Assembly: GCA_964017045.1 (NCBI GenBank) | Contig: OZ024809.1 | Span: 3,460,512 to 3,524,511, forward strand | DNA from: Omphiscola glabra | Taxonomy: Eukaryota; Mollusca; Gastropoda; Lymnaeidae | Direction: 5' to 3' | DNA length: 64,000 nt | Shown here: piece by piece, positions 43,979 to 56,605 of the stretch | Layout of the letters: the number at the start of each line of letters is the position of its first letter | Position numbering within the stretch: position 1 is the first letter of the stretch | The notes under the pieces: generated by a model | Told to the model about the DNA's origin: nothing | The model's input: only the letters and a program-made list of their open reading frames with translations | Databases searched by the model: none | Translations under genes and position numbers: made by a program

Positions 43979-44615
43979 ATAAGGAACTTTATAAAGCCAG
44001 CCACTGCAATACCTGGCCTACACAGACGATATAGCGCTACTTGGTAGAAACAGCATTGATGATATAATTAAAACTTTCAGGGAACTTGAAGATGTGACGG
44101 TCAAAGCGGGTCTTGATGTAAATAAAGCGAAGGCAATATTTATGATAATGTCAGGAAATACGCACTGATGACAACAATATGAACAACTACATCTTTGAGA
44201 GGGTAGCTTTTTTTCAAATATCTAGTGGTTACTATAAATAAACAAGGGGAAATACAATCGGAGGTGCAAGAAAGAATAACAGCATGCAACCGTTCTTATT
44301 TCAATTTACAAAAGCTACTTCAAAGCAAAAATCTCGCTAAGGGAACAAAGAAGGCAGTATACACCACTATCACAAGACCAGTAGTGAGACTTGGTTCCTA
44401 CCAGAAAAGCAGAGAACCTGCTAAATATATGACCCGATGATAGACAATTTTGTTTTGGGAATCCGTGCAAACTAAGAGCTATATCAATTGTACAAATACC
44501 CATCCATAGTCACAACAATATAAAAAAAAAGGCAGACTGCCCTAGGCAGGACACATTGAAAGTATGCCGGATTCTGGAGCAACAAAAACTATCTACAGGC
44601 AGAAACCTGTGATTT
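43979..44615 (+). pseudogene. 3' part of a different LINE fused to the RTE fragment
   Basis: Directly after the RTE break the sequence reads LAYTDDIALLGRNSIDDIIK (motif C as YTDD), then KAGLDVNKAKAIFMIMSG, then ITACNRSYFNLQKLL...TRPVV, and finally a RLPxAGHIESMPDSGATK-like block. This is another non-LTR element's palm/C-terminal region (YADD, then RRLRWAGH-type tail) in several frames. Unlike copy 1, the catalytic box and following sequence do not match the RTE family. Probably a template-switch product or nested insertion. Confidence 0.7.
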
Positions 44616-45640
44616 TTTTTTTCGTATAAATTATTAAGGTTTCAATTCTCAATATTCAGTTGATTGAAATGTTAATTAAGAAATTTAGACTACTATAATT
44701 TGCTTCAGATCATTACAACTTGCCTCTTCGATATTATACTTGAAAACAATTTTTTTACCAATTCCATATAATTTTTTTTTAACTACTACCAAAAATGGCA
44801 TTTACAAGATAATCGAAATACTCGATTTTTTTTATTCGTTGTTTAAATATATATTATATTCTTTCTACTGGATTATCATCTTAAAATAATTTTTTTTAAA
44901 TAGTTCAAACAGCTGGGGAAGATTGTTTATTATTATATTAACAGAGAAAAGTCATTGGTGATTTAATAAATAAAGACTATTTTTTTTAAAAATCATTTTA
45001 CTCTGTTCCCGAAACTGTGTTAAAAAATTAGAAACACTCGCTTTAATAATTATGATGAAATGTCCACTATTTGTATGTAACCGGTAAATTCCTAATTTTT
45101 TGTTTTAAAATTATTATTATTATTATTTTTAAATTTTCATTTTATCTATGTCAGCATACATCTATGGAATCTACTACATTAAAATGTTTGCTAAAAATGA
45201 TTTTTTAAAGCATGATGCTATTATACAATATAATTTGAAAACAGATTGCACATGTTTATTTCTTAGCAAGAACTATATTTAATTTACAGACATTTATATC
45301 GATGAAAGGTAGTTTAATACAGGGTTATTAAAAAGTATTTCAACTTTTGCAGCTGCAAAATGTAATTAAATAAAAGATACCGATATCTGCGAATCAGAAA
45401 AAGTAAGATTTAGCTTATGATCAGGAGCGGCCAATTTTCAAAACAATACCATATTTATAATCGATATCTGCGAGCCTGTAACAAGATTAACCTGAACGCT
45501 ATGGATCATCAATATATATCGAACAAAGCTATATTTTATTTTTTCCAATAATTGTAATCGATTAAAGGCACACATTTCAATAACTTTTAAAAATTTTATA
45601 AAAATTAAATTTAGATTATTTTTTTTTAAAATTATTTTTT
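44616..45640. other. AT-rich interior of the hAT-type element
   Basis: No ORF with a domain. Long T and A runs. A (TTA)n at 45112-45128 could be a LINE-tail relic. Confidence 0.4.
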
Positions 45641-45734
45641 ATTACACATTTTCCCCCGGGGGGGGGGCACTTGTCTTGCTCCGGGGGAGTATTGCCCCCC
45701 CGGAGGTATGCCTGAAAGAAACACTGAGTCTGAC

Positions 45735-46375
45735 ACATCTCAAGGAGCAAAACAAAAAAAAACCTCAGACATACCCTTTCAGGACTAAACAAATTATGTG
45801 CAATTTGATTGTTTAATGATATGTTATTCAAATACTAAAGTCAATGTGCAATGTGGTTCAAAACAAATTTCATCTTTTTTTTAAAAATCTATAATATCAT
45901 CTTATCTTATCTTATTTCATAGCATCATTGAAAAATAAATGTTACACAAATAGCTTCTTCTGAAAAATGTCTAGCAGCGCGACTAGAATAGTATATCTAT
46001 GTTACTCCCCCTGGCCGAAAATCACCATTTTTATGGGTTTTAACAAATTTGACAGACCCTAAGTTGTGACCTGGAATATAAATAAAAACTGGTCGCTGGG
46101 TGTACTGTCTTGTTGACCACACCAATGCATTATATTATGGCGCAAACTGGAACCGGTGGAGGTCTTAAATATTTTTTTTTTTTAAAAAAGGAAAGATAAC
46201 CCTGTACACCCGAATGAACCACTACTGTTAGTTGTTGTTACGCCCCTTCGTAATATTTCCCCCTAAGCTCCATTTAAATATCAATAGGCAAGTTATCTCC
46301 CCTTTAGATCCGATTCCCGAATATTAAACTAATAGAATATTTTAGTATACAAAATAGATTTATTTAAAAGAAAGT
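45735..46375. other. Unassigned stretch
   Basis: Contains CTTAT microrepeats at 45898-45915. No gene recognised. Confidence 0.4.
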
Positions 46376-46805
46376 GAAACTTAGACACATTTACACAAAC
46401 CGCACAAACAAAACCGCTCACCCACACTGCACACACACACGCCACACAGAAACACCACACACCCACATCGCACACACTCACCGCAAACACACAGCAAACA
46501 CAAACATCACACCCAAACCACGCACACATACAGAGCATCCACACATTCCACACAAATACACCGCAAACACACACCGCAAACACACATCTCAAACACACAC
46601 CGCGCATCCACACCGCTCACACAGCACACAAACACCACTCGACCACACCGCACACACACACACACACCGCAAAATAACCATGCACACACACTGCACATTC
46701 AAGACACAAACATACACAGCATACATACGTTTAACATACACACACCGAACACACACCGAACACAAACAACGCACACACAAAACTGCAAAAACATTGCACA
46801 CAAAT
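46376..46805. repeat. CA-rich degenerate repeat (ACACACCGCAAAC type)
   Basis: Alternating ACACAC with CCGCA and CACA insertions. It yields His/Thr-rich plus ORFs and Cys/Val-rich minus ORFs which are composition artefacts. Confidence 0.85.
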
Positions 46806-46856
46806 ATACCCCGATACCCAAAATAAAAAAAATTAAATAAAACAAATTAACCACAG

Positions 46857-49800
46857 GATGCTACATCATCTCATCCTCGGGATGCTACATCCTCTTATCC
46901 TCAAGATGCTACATCATCTCATCCTCGGGATGCTACATCATCTCATCCTCAAGATGCTACATCATCTCATCCTAAGGATACTACATCATCAAGATGCTAC
47001 ATCATCTCATCCTCAAGATACTACATCATCTCATCCTCAAGATACTACATCATCTCAAACTCAAGATGCTACATCCTCTCATCCTCGGGATGCTACATCA
47101 TCTCATCCTCGGGATGCTACATCATCTCATCCTCGGGATGCTACATCATCTCATCCTCCTGATGCTACATCATCTCATCCTCGGGATGCTACATCATCTC
47201 AACCTCAAGATACCACATCTCATCCTCAGGATGCCACATCATCTCATCTTCAAGAGGCTACATAATCTCATCCTTAAGATACTACATCATCTAATCCTCA
47301 AGATACTACATCATCTCATCCTCAAGAGGCTACATCATCTCATCCTCAAGAGGCTACATAATCTCATCCTTAAGATACTACAGCATCTCATCCTCAAGAT
47401 ACTACATCATCTCATCCTCAAGAGGCTACATCATCTCATCCTCAAGATACTACATCATCTCATCCTCAAGAGGCTACATCATCTCATCCTCAAGAGGCAA
47501 CATCATCTCATCCTAAAGATGCCACATAATCTCATCCTCAAGATGCTACATCATCTCATCCTCAAGAGGCTACATCATCTCATCCTAAAGATGCCACATC
47601 ATCTCATCCTAAAGATGCCACATCATCTCATCCTAAGGATGCCACATCATCTCATCCTCAAGATACTACATCATCTCATCCTCAAGATACTACATCATCT
47701 CATCCTCAAGAGGCTACATCATCTCATTCTCAAGAGGCTACATCATCTCATCCTCAAGATACTACATCATCTCATCCTCAAGATACCACATCATCTCATC
47801 CTAAAGATGCCACATAATCTCATCCTCAAGATGCTACATCATCTCATCCTCAAGAGGCTACATCATCTCATCCTCAAGAGGCTACATCATCTCATCCTAA
47901 AGATGCCACATCATCTCATCCTAAGGATGCCACATCATCTCATCCTCAAGATACTACATCATCTCATCCTCAAGATACTACATCATCTCATCCTCAAGAG
48001 GCTACATCATCTCATCCTCAAGAGGCAACATCATCTCATCCTAAAGATGCCACATAATCTCATCCTCAAGATGCTACATCATCTCATCCTCAAGAGGCTA
48101 CATCATCTCATCCTAAAGATGCCACATCATCTCATCCTAAGGATGCCACATCATCTTATCCTCAAGATGCTACATCATCTTATCCTAAGGATGCTACATC
48201 ATCTCATCCTAAGGATGCTACATCATCTCATCCTCAAGATGCTACATCATCTCATCCTCAAGATGCTACAGCATCTCATCCTCAAGATGCTACATCATCT
48301 CATCCTCAAGATACTACATCATCTCATCCTCAAGAGGCAACATCATCTCATCCTAAAGATGCCACATCATCTCATCCTAAAGATGCCACATCATCTCATC
48401 CTAAGGATGCCACATCATCTCATCCTCAAGATACTACATCATCTCATCCTCAAGATACTACATCATCTCATCCTCAAGAGGCAACATCATCTCATCCTAA
48501 AGATGCCACATAATCTCATCCTCAAGATGCTACATCATCTCATCCTCAAGAGGCTACATCATCTCATCCTAAAGATGCCACATCATCTCATCCTAAGGAT
48601 GCCACATCATCTCATCCTCAAGATGCTACATCATCTCATCCTCAAGATGCTACATCATCTCATCCTAAGGATACTACATCATCTCATCCTCAAGATGCTA
48701 CATCATCTTATCCTAAGGATGCTACATCATCTCATCCTAAGGATGCTACATCATCTCATCCTCAAGATGCTACATCATCTCATCCTAAGGATGCTACAGC
48801 ATCTCATCCTAAGTATGCTAAAGCATCTCATCCTCAAGATACTACATCATCTCATCCTCAAGAGGCTACATCATCTCATTCTCAAGAGGCTACATCATCT
48901 CATCCTCAAGATACTACATCATGTCATCCTCAAGATACTACATCATCTCATCCTCAAGAGGCTACATCATCTCATCCTCAAGAGGCAACATCATCTCATC
49001 CTAAAGATGCCACATAATCTCATCCTCAAGATGCTACATCATCTCATCCTCAAGAGGCTACATCATCTCATCATAAAGATGCCACATCATCTCATCCTAA
49101 GGATGCCACATCATCTCATCCTCAAGATACTACATCATCTCATCCTCAAGATACTACATCATCTCATCCTCAAGAGGCTACATCATCTCATCCTCAAGAG
49201 GCAACATCATCTCATCCTAAAGATGCCACATAATCTCATCCTCAAGATGCTACATCATCTCATCCTCAAGAGGCTACATCATCTCATCCTAAAGATGCCA
49301 CATCATCTCATCCTAAGGATGCCACATCATCTCATCCTCAAGATGCTACATCATCTCATCCTAAGGATACTACATCATCTCATCCTCAAGATGCTACATC
49401 ATCTTATCCTAAGGATGCTACATCATCTCATCCTAAGGATGCTACATCATCTCATCCTCAAGATGCTACATCATCTCATCCTCAAGATGCTACATCATCT
49501 CATCCTCAAGATGCTACATCATCTCATCCTCAAGATGCTACATCATCTCATCCTCAAGATACATCATCTCATCCTCAAGATACTACATCATCTCATCCTC
49601 AAGATGATACATCATCTCATCCTCAAGATACTACATCATCTCATCCTCAAGATGCTACATCATCTCATCCTCAAGATGCTACATCATCTCATCCTCAAGA
49701 TGCTACATCATCTCATCCTCAAGATACTACATCATCTCATCCTCAAGATACTACATCATCTCATCCTCAAGATACTACATCATCTCATCCTCAAGATACT

Positions 49801-50125
49801 ACATCATCTCATCCTAAGGATGCTACATAATCTCATCCTCAAGATACTACATCATCTCATTCTCAAGATACTACATCCTCTCATCTTCAAGATACTACAT
49901 CATCTCAACCTCAAGATGCTACATCCTCCCATCCTAAGGATACTACATCATCTCATCCTCAAGATACTACATCATCTCATCCTAAGTATGCTACAGCATC
50001 TCATCCTAAGGATGCTACAGCATCTCATCCTAAGTATGCTAAAGCATCTCATCCTCAAGATACTACAGCATCTCATCCTCAAGATACTACAGCATCTCAT
50101 CCTAAGGATGCTACAGCATTTCTTG
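46857..50125. repeat. 3.3-kb 24-bp minisatellite with 480-bp higher-order repeats
   Basis: Base unit CATCCTCAAGATGCTACATC+ATCT, about 135 copies. The period is eight codons, so one plus frame is open for 1073 codons (LHHLILKM type). Variants (GATACT, GAGGCT, GAGGCA, AAAGATGCC) occur in a fixed order: the block at 47941 recurs at 48421 and 48901 (480 bp = 20 units), with a shorter repeat near 49117. A poly-T run lies at 50191-50213. No coding evidence beyond openness. Confidence 0.93.
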
Positions 50126-52019
50126 AACAAACATAAGATGTCGGCCTCCTACCTCCCGAGCCATGCCTCGAACACAAACTTTTGTTTGTCTTTTTTTTTT
50201 TTTTTTTTTTTTTGATTGCCTGGAAAGAGAACTTGTTGCATGCAATATCTGAAAAACATAAGTACTTTTTGAGAGTGGCGTAGCTAGGGTTAATGACACC
50301 CATGGCGGGCCTTAATTTAGCGCCGCTAATAAAAGAACACTACCATCCGTGTCATTATAAATGCTCAAGATACTATGTTCATTCCTTGGGGACTTAACGT
50401 TTATATTTTTCCACGATGATCTCGGTGGATCACAAACGTAGAGTAGTGAAGGCGGAGTTCCCGGTCGTAAGTTCCGTGGGATCTCGGTGATGGTGAAGAT
50501 GACTCTCCAGCGACGAATCGTGGTAGAGAGAGTCTCTGGATCTCGAAGTCCTAGTAGCCGTCAGGTAGTTTGGTGTAGGATGTAGATCAATCCCCTAGTT
50601 CCAGCTTCAAGGTCAATCGGTCCAGTGATAGAAACCAGGTTGAATGTAGTATGATACAAAAATGGATAAGTATCCAATCGAATGGTCATACGCTAATAAG
50701 TCCCGTTCCAAAAGCAACGAATTCAGATCGAGGTATGGAAAGTGACATGGCTTGTACATTCGTATACCTCCAATTTGTGGGTGGATTTATAAGTCTGATC
50801 ATTGTCGGCGTAAGCATATGTTGCTTCGCGACAATGTTGGACCAGGCAAACACTTTAATTATGAAGTATGGGATATTTAATAATTAACAACAATTAAATT
50901 TACAGGTACTTAATAAACATAATGCCCTCTTGTTAAAGAGACATGAGCGAGTTGGAACAACAACATACCATCTCTATTAAGTGATGGCGGTGTGTCGTAG
51001 CCCGCGGCAAAGGCAATAATAGAATGCGTAATATAAATATAAGGTAACACAGCCATTATAAGAATAATATCAAACACGATCGAATATTTGCTAATAGCTA
51101 TGTGAACATTACAAGTGCAATAACATGATATCAAAATCATGGTTGCGTACTCACTAGTACTCCAGGTAGCAGTCGCAGTTAATGATCACGCTAATGTAGT
51201 CCTAAGTCTAGTTCCTTCCAGCGTCCACAGTCAAGTGATCAGATCATAAAAGACATATTCTTGCTTGTTCTGGCTATTTATTCGAGTTGGGTGATGATTC
51301 AATTGGATGATTTAAATGTTGTATACTTTCCCATCCAATGATGTTCATTTCTGATATTGCGGGCTTGACCTTCTACCGTCAAAGTTTATCGGTGTGAGGT
51401 ACAAAATCATAATCACGCTTTTGCGTGAGCTATTTGGTTTAAGAATGCAATAACAACAAGGGGCGTTACTCCGCTTTGCTGTCTCCAGGGCAATACCGAG
51501 GGGGGGGGGGGGGTAAGGTATTATTTTCTCAAGGTTCATCAATGATAGGAGTTGAACACAAAATTCACGCTTTTGGGGTGAGTGGTCTATAGTACTGTGG
51601 GGCAAAACAAGGGGGAGGAATGGTATAATCTTACAAGGGTTTTCAGGGGCGGATTTATTAGTGAAGAATTTTCTAAGGTCCAGCCTCAGATCATCACAAA
51701 ACCAATGGACAATACAAGCCAATATACATCGAGGAATATGAGCAATCTCATTGGAACCAAGGATGTAGACTACATCAAAATAAGATATGTTCAGGTCTAT
51801 GAAGTGGTCTAAATGACGCCCCAATAATGTCAGCCGGCGCGGACTTGTCCCTCCACCTTTCTTCCTACGCCCGTGATGCTGGATGATCCGGGATTCCGGA
51901 TTCGGTTAGTTGGAGTCGAAGTGCGGTTTTTACTTACTACTCCGCAGTTCTAAATAAAACAGGACTTTGGTGTAGGGGTGGAGGGGGGGGGGGGGCGCGT
52001 CACTTTTTTCTTGACTCAT
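50126..52019. other. Transposon-like mosaic without supported gene
   Basis: Holds a MITE-like terminus AGTGGCGTAGCTAGGGTTAA (50275-50294), G runs at 51498-51513 and 51980-51996, and small ORFs (50651-50887 and minus 51345-51824) without recognisable domains. The 159-aa minus ORF has a Pro run from the G tract and overlaps repetitive-looking sequence. Confidence 0.4.
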
Positions 52020-52490
52020 GTGATGTTATCCTCTTGGGTCATGTGATGTTATCCTCTTGGGTCATGTGATGTTATCCTCTTGGGTCATGTGATGTTATCC
52101 TCTTGGGTCATGTAATGTTATCCTCTTGGGTCATGTGATGTTATCCTCTTGGGTCATGTGATGTTATCCTCTTGGGTCATGTGATGTTATCCTCTTGGGT
52201 CATGTGATGTTATCCTCTTGGGTCATGTGATGTTATCCTCTTGGGTCATGTGATGTTATACTCTTGGGTCATGTGATGTTATCCTCTTGGGTCATGTGAT
52301 GTTATACTCTTGTGTCATGTGATGTTATCCTCTTGGATCATCTGATGTTATCCTCTTGGGGCATGTGATGGTATCCTCTTGGGTTATGTGATGTTATCCT
52401 CTTGGGTCATGTGATGCTATCCGCTTGGGTCATGTGATGTTATCCTCTTGGGTCATGTGATGCTATCCGCTTGGGTCATGTGATGTTAGA
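52018..52490. repeat. 23-bp minisatellite, ~20 copies
   Basis: Unit GTCATGTGATGTTATCCTCT+TGG. The copies are very uniform; late units diverge (CTATCCGCTTGG). Confidence 0.93.
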
Positions 52491-52837
52491 CCACACAGAC
52501 GTCGTCAATTTTGTAGACGTATTTTCAAATGCTAGCCAACCACTCCTCTCCTAATGTATTGAATAAGAGCAAGGGTTCTCAACCTGGGTTGCTCGTAACC
52601 CAATGGGCCAATAGCGTATGAAGTTGAGTAAAGGGGTGGGACGGTCCGCCCCATATGGCCCATTTTTGGCATAGAGAGGTGGCATTTCCCGCCAATTGCA
52701 GAGTTTTTTATCGAAGAGGGCTGCAAAAATATTGGCCCAACACGGGTGGCACTGCCATTAGTTACGCAACTGCCCAGGTGGTGCATTGGGCCATTCACTT
52801 AAACAATGGAAGTAAGTCTTTGTCTTATAATCAGGGG

Positions 52838-54040
52838 CCAAGAGGTTGACTTCTGTGCGGTCCAACGTCACATGGACCAAAAGGTTGACTTGATTACAAA
52901 ATAGACGACTTCTGTGCGGTCCAACATCACATGGGCCAAGAGGTTGACTTCTGTGCGGTCCAACATCACATGGGCCAAGAGGTTGACTTCTGTGCGGTCC
53001 AACATCATATGGGCCAAGAGGTTGACTTCTGTGCGGTCCAACATCACATGGGCCAAGAGGTTGACTTCTGTGCGGTCCAACATCACATGGGCCAAGAGGT
53101 TGACTTCTGTGCGGTCCAACATCACATGGGCCAAGAGGTTGACTTCTGTGCGGTCCAACATCACATGGGCCAAGAGGTTGACTTCTGTGCGGTCCAACGT
53201 CACATGGGCCAAGAGGTTGACTTCTGTGCGGTCCAACATCACATGGGCCAAGAGGTTGACTTCTGTGCGGTCCAACATCACATGGGCCAAGAGGTTGACT
53301 TCTGTGCGGTCCAACGTCACATGGGCCAAGAGGTTGACTTCTGTGCGGTCCAACATCACATGGGCCAAGAGGTTGACTTCTGTGCGGTCCAACATCACAT
53401 GGGCCAAGAGGTTGACTTCTGTGCGGTCCAACATCACATGGGCCAAGAGGTTGACTTCTGTGCGGTCCAACGTCACATGGGCCAAGAGGTTGACTTCTGT
53501 GCGGTCCAACATCACATGGGCCAAGAGGTTGACTTCTGTGCGGTCCAACATCACATGGGCCAAGAGGTTGACTTCTATGCGGTCCAACATCACATGGGCC
53601 AAGAGGTTGACTTCTGTGCGGTCCAACATCACATGGGCCAAGAGGTTGACTTCTGTGCGGTCCAACTTCACATGGGCCAAGAGGTTGACTTCTGTGCGGT
53701 CCAACATCACATGGGCCAAGAGGTTGACTTTTGTGCGGTCCAACATCACATGGGCCAAGAGGTTGACTTCTGTGCGGTCCAACATCACATGGGCAAAGAG
53801 GTTGACTTCTGTGCGGTCCAACATCACATGGGCCAAGAGGTTGACTTCTGTGCGGTCCAACATCACATGGGCCAAGAGGTTGACTTCTGTGCGGTCCAAC
53901 ATCACATGGGCCAAGAGGTTGACTTCTGTGCGGTCCAACATCACATGGGCCAAGAGGTTGACTTCTGTGCGGTCCAACATCACATGGGCCAAGAGGTTGA
54001 CTTCTGTGTGGTCCAACATCATATGGGCCAAGAGGTTGAC
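52838..54040. repeat. 39-bp minisatellite, ~30 copies, open in three frames
   Basis: Unit GAGGTTGACTTCTGTGCGGT plus CCAACATCACATGGGCCAA. The period is 13 codons and the units are almost identical, so two plus frames (KRLTSVRSNITWA, EVDFCAVQHHMGQ) and one minus frame (AHVMLDRTEVNLL) stay open for about 380 codons. Three frames open at once points to repeat homogeneity, not to coding. Confidence 0.94.
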
Positions 54041-54880
54041 CTGATGAGATGTGAACAGCCCGTAAACTTGCGGCGAGGCTAAATTATTTGAATTTGATTT
54101 TTTAAGAAAGAGAGGAAAAAAAAAAAGGGAAGTTACCGAGCATTGCGTCCCATTTCAGGACGGTACGCGGGCGTGTTCGGCCGTCAATTCTCGTTGATGC
54201 AACATATAGCTTTCGTTATGGCGTCCCACGGCAAGAACTCATTGTTGTGAGCCCTTAATGACGCGATGGATTTTGGGGGTGGTCACGGGAGGCCCGTCGT
54301 GGGAGAATGTGCTACAATAAATAACGCGTTTACGCGGCGGATACTTCCTGTGGGGCTTTTCATATGGTAATGTTAAGTGGGTACGTCTGCTAGTGGGGAG
54401 GGGGAGCAGGGATGGTTTCTAGGACGCTTTTCATAGGATAATGTTGGTTGGATACGTAATATGCTTGTGGGAGGGAAGGGTATTGTTCATATGGTGCTTT
54501 TCATATGGTAATGTTATTTTGGTTCGTCTGCTTGTAGAAAAAAAAAAGGGGGGGGGGGGTGGGGTGGTGGTGGTTTCATACTAAGTATTTCTCTCGTATA
54601 CAAGAGTAATGTCGATTTTCCGAATGGGGATTATCCGAAACATTGGTGATCCGGGCTGCACCTGTCTTTTTATTATGAGCATCATCGTAACTCATGCGCG
54701 TGGCGATGGTGGATGGTGGATCAAGCACTGTAAAACATGCAGAATGCACGCCTGCAAGTGAACTCGTATTTTATTCTAGTTCCAGTGATCTATTTTTGGA
54801 CACGACCTCTTTTAGTCTCACAAAAGATGTCAAGTCCTCAGATGACCGTAATAAACCTTTGATGACCACTGAACATAATA
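54041..54880. other. Unassigned stretch
   Basis: Includes a ~100-bp duplicated motif (TTTTCATATGGTAATGTTA at about 54358, 54429 and 54497) and a G run at 54549-54565. The ORF 54694-54894 has no domain. Confidence 0.45.
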
Positions 54881-54884
54881 ATGT

Positions 54885-54995
54885 ACATAAATAACAATAT
54901 AAATAACATAAAATATACATAACATAACAATATACATAACATAACAATATACATAACATAACAATATACATAACATAAAAATATATATAACATAA
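54885..54995. repeat. ATACATAACATAACAAT array, left part
   Basis: A 17-bp unit. The same array resumes at 55423-55525, so the ~410 bp between (starting TGTAACAGACCG) may be an insertion, possibly an LTR-type sequence. No matching TSD was found. Confidence 0.7.
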
Positions 54996-55422
54996 TGTAA
55001 CAGACCGTGCTAATCATGCAAATGACACAGATTTTTCACACGACACTAATATTTATTCTCCCGACACAATGGTGTTGTGATATGATAATATTATATGACT
55101 ATATAGAGTATTATTGAACGTGTGTATATATATTCTCTGCATTGCAACGATGATTGTTACAACTTATCCTGATATCAAGGAATTATGACTTATTTAGTAC
55201 ATGTAATAAATTGCTGTGTATATCCTTCATTTGGACATTGTTGCTTCATAAGAGAGAGAAAGCGACAGTTTTTGAGGAGTGGAATGGGTTATTCGATTAG
55301 TAGCTGCAAGCCGTCGATTACATTGAACTCACAGTATTAGCTAACAATGTATGAGTAACCTTATTGAATCGCTAGTACCACCATCCATAAAAAGGTTACA
55401 ATATAATACTGGTACACTTAAC

Positions 55423-55530
55423 AATATACATAACATAAAAATATACATAACATAACAATATACATAATAACAAAACTTAATAATATACATAACTGAATAA
55501 TATATATAGCATAACAAAATATATAACATA
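55423..55530. repeat. ATACATAACATAACAAT array, right part
   Basis: The same 17-bp unit as at 54885-54995, with more variants. Confidence 0.7.
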
Positions 55531-55675
55531 CATATATTGTATTATAAAGCTAAGTATATATTGTATTCTAGGAACTAACTTCTTAAACACTACCTTGATG
55601 TGGTTTTGTTCGGTTATCCGGAAAAAAAAATTATCTGACCCCCGTCCCTACCCTACTCTCTACTCTATTTCAGTA

Positions 55676-55772
55676 TCATCATCATCATGTCCATTAGTCC
55701 TTCGACTGTTGGGGTGCCACAGATGACATGAAAACTATCCTTCTCCATTCCTCTCTGTCTTATGCACTGTGC
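55676..55772 (-). repeat. RTE-clade LINE 3' tail, copy 3 (inverted)
   Basis: Minus strand matches the end of the 4311 copy: GAGAGGAATGGAGAAG, CATGTCATCTGTGGC, CAGTCGAAGGACTAATGG, then (ATG)n. Only ~100 bp are left, the shortest 5' truncation of the family seen here. Confidence 0.8.
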
Positions 55773-55949
55773 ATATGTTTCAAACACGCAAAGAACAGAC
55801 GACGATCCCAGAGGTGAGTGAATGTTGAAAACAAAAACAGCCCGCGCTCACACACAAAGCGGATGTCAGGTGTCCTCATCCTTCTCAGTTAAGTCCCCGG
55901 TAAAGGGGAAATAAAGAACACGCAATAAATTAAAACTTTGGAAAACTTG

Positions 55950-56080
55950 AGAAGAGACACCACAAAACAACGAAAGTGTCGGCCAAACGCCTTCTTTGCA
56001 GAGCAGCAGACAAGTAAAGCAAATGGTTGTGGTGAAGAAGGCGTTTAGCCGAAACCTTTACATATTTGATGTGTCTTTTC
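55950..56080 (-). repeat. Dispersed repeat family 2, copy 3, with long hairpin
   Basis: Arms AAAGTGTCGGCCAAACGCCT(TCTT) at 55973-55996 and AAGAAGGCGTTTAGCCGAAA(CCTT) at 56035-56058 are inverted repeats with a ~38-nt loop. AACAACGAAAG next to the arm matches the inverted CTTTCGTTGTT of copies 1 and 2. Confidence 0.65.
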
Positions 56081-56086
56081 TTTCAC

Positions 56087-56280
56087 GCCTAAGCATGTCT
56101 TGTTCCACTATTCATTTACTTTTCACGTCTTGAACGAAGCCCCCACCGCTTCATACCTATACTTGATTGCTGTGACTTTTTTTCCACGCCTAAGCATGTC
56201 TTGTTCCACTATTCATTTACCTTTCAGGGCGTGAACGCAGCCCCCACCGCTTCATACCTATACTTGATTGCTGTGTCTTT
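56087..56280. repeat. ~105-bp direct duplication
   Basis: Two copies of CACGCCTAAGCATGTCTTGT ... CCCCCACCGCTTCATACCTA ... TGATTGCTGTG. Confidence 0.85.
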
Positions 56281-56289
56281 TTTTCTTCT

Positions 56290-56605
56290 GATGACAGTTC
56301 AAGCAATAACCAAATATGCCTACTGATGACAGTTCAAGCAATGACCAAATATGCCTACTGATGACAGTTCAAGCAATGACCAAATATGCCTACTGATGAC
56401 AGTTCAAGCAATGACCAAATATGCCTACTGATGACAGTTCAAGCAATGACCAACTATGCCTACTGATGACAGTTCAAGCAATGACCAACTATGCCTACTG
56501 ATGACAGTTCAAGCAATGACCAAATATGCCTACTGATGACAGTTCAAGCAATGACCAACTATGCCTACTGATGACAGTTCAAGCAATGACCAACTATGCC
56601 TACCG
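56290..56605. repeat. 35-bp minisatellite, 9 copies
   Basis: Unit CTGATGACAGTTCAAGCAAT plus GACCAAATATGCCTA; AAAT/AACT variants alternate. Confidence 0.93.

Larger units (their letters stand above)
42122..45726. mobile_element. 3.6-kb hAT-type element with 15-bp TIRs and exact 8-bp TSD
   Basis: The left end CAGTGTTTCTTTCAG is repeated in inverted orientation at the right end (CTGAAAGAAACACTG, 45712-45726). Both copies are flanked by AGTCTGAC (42114-42121 and 45727-45734). CAGTGTTTC termini and an 8-bp TSD define hAT superfamily insertion. G-rich sub-terminal tracts are present on both sides. No hAT transposase ORF is visible; the length comes partly from a nested MITE and LINE chimera. Confidence 0.9.

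Noticed and set aside
46994..50215. 1073-codon ORF as a giant repeat protein
   Set aside because: The 24-bp period is a multiple of three, so one stop-free unit gives an endless ORF. There is no start context, domain or unique coding sequence.
51345..51824. 159-aa minus ORF as a gene
   Set aside because: No domain; it includes a proline run from a G tract and lies in transposon-like mosaic sequence.
52868..54082. Three ~380-codon ORFs on both strands
   Set aside because: All come from the same 39-bp unit. Simultaneous openness in three frames shows repeat homogeneity, not selection for coding.
54996..55405. Second solo LTR splitting the ATACATAACA array
   Set aside because: The left end TGTAACAGACC looks LTR-like, and candidate right ends (GGTTACA, TGGTACA) exist, but none gives a matching TSD.
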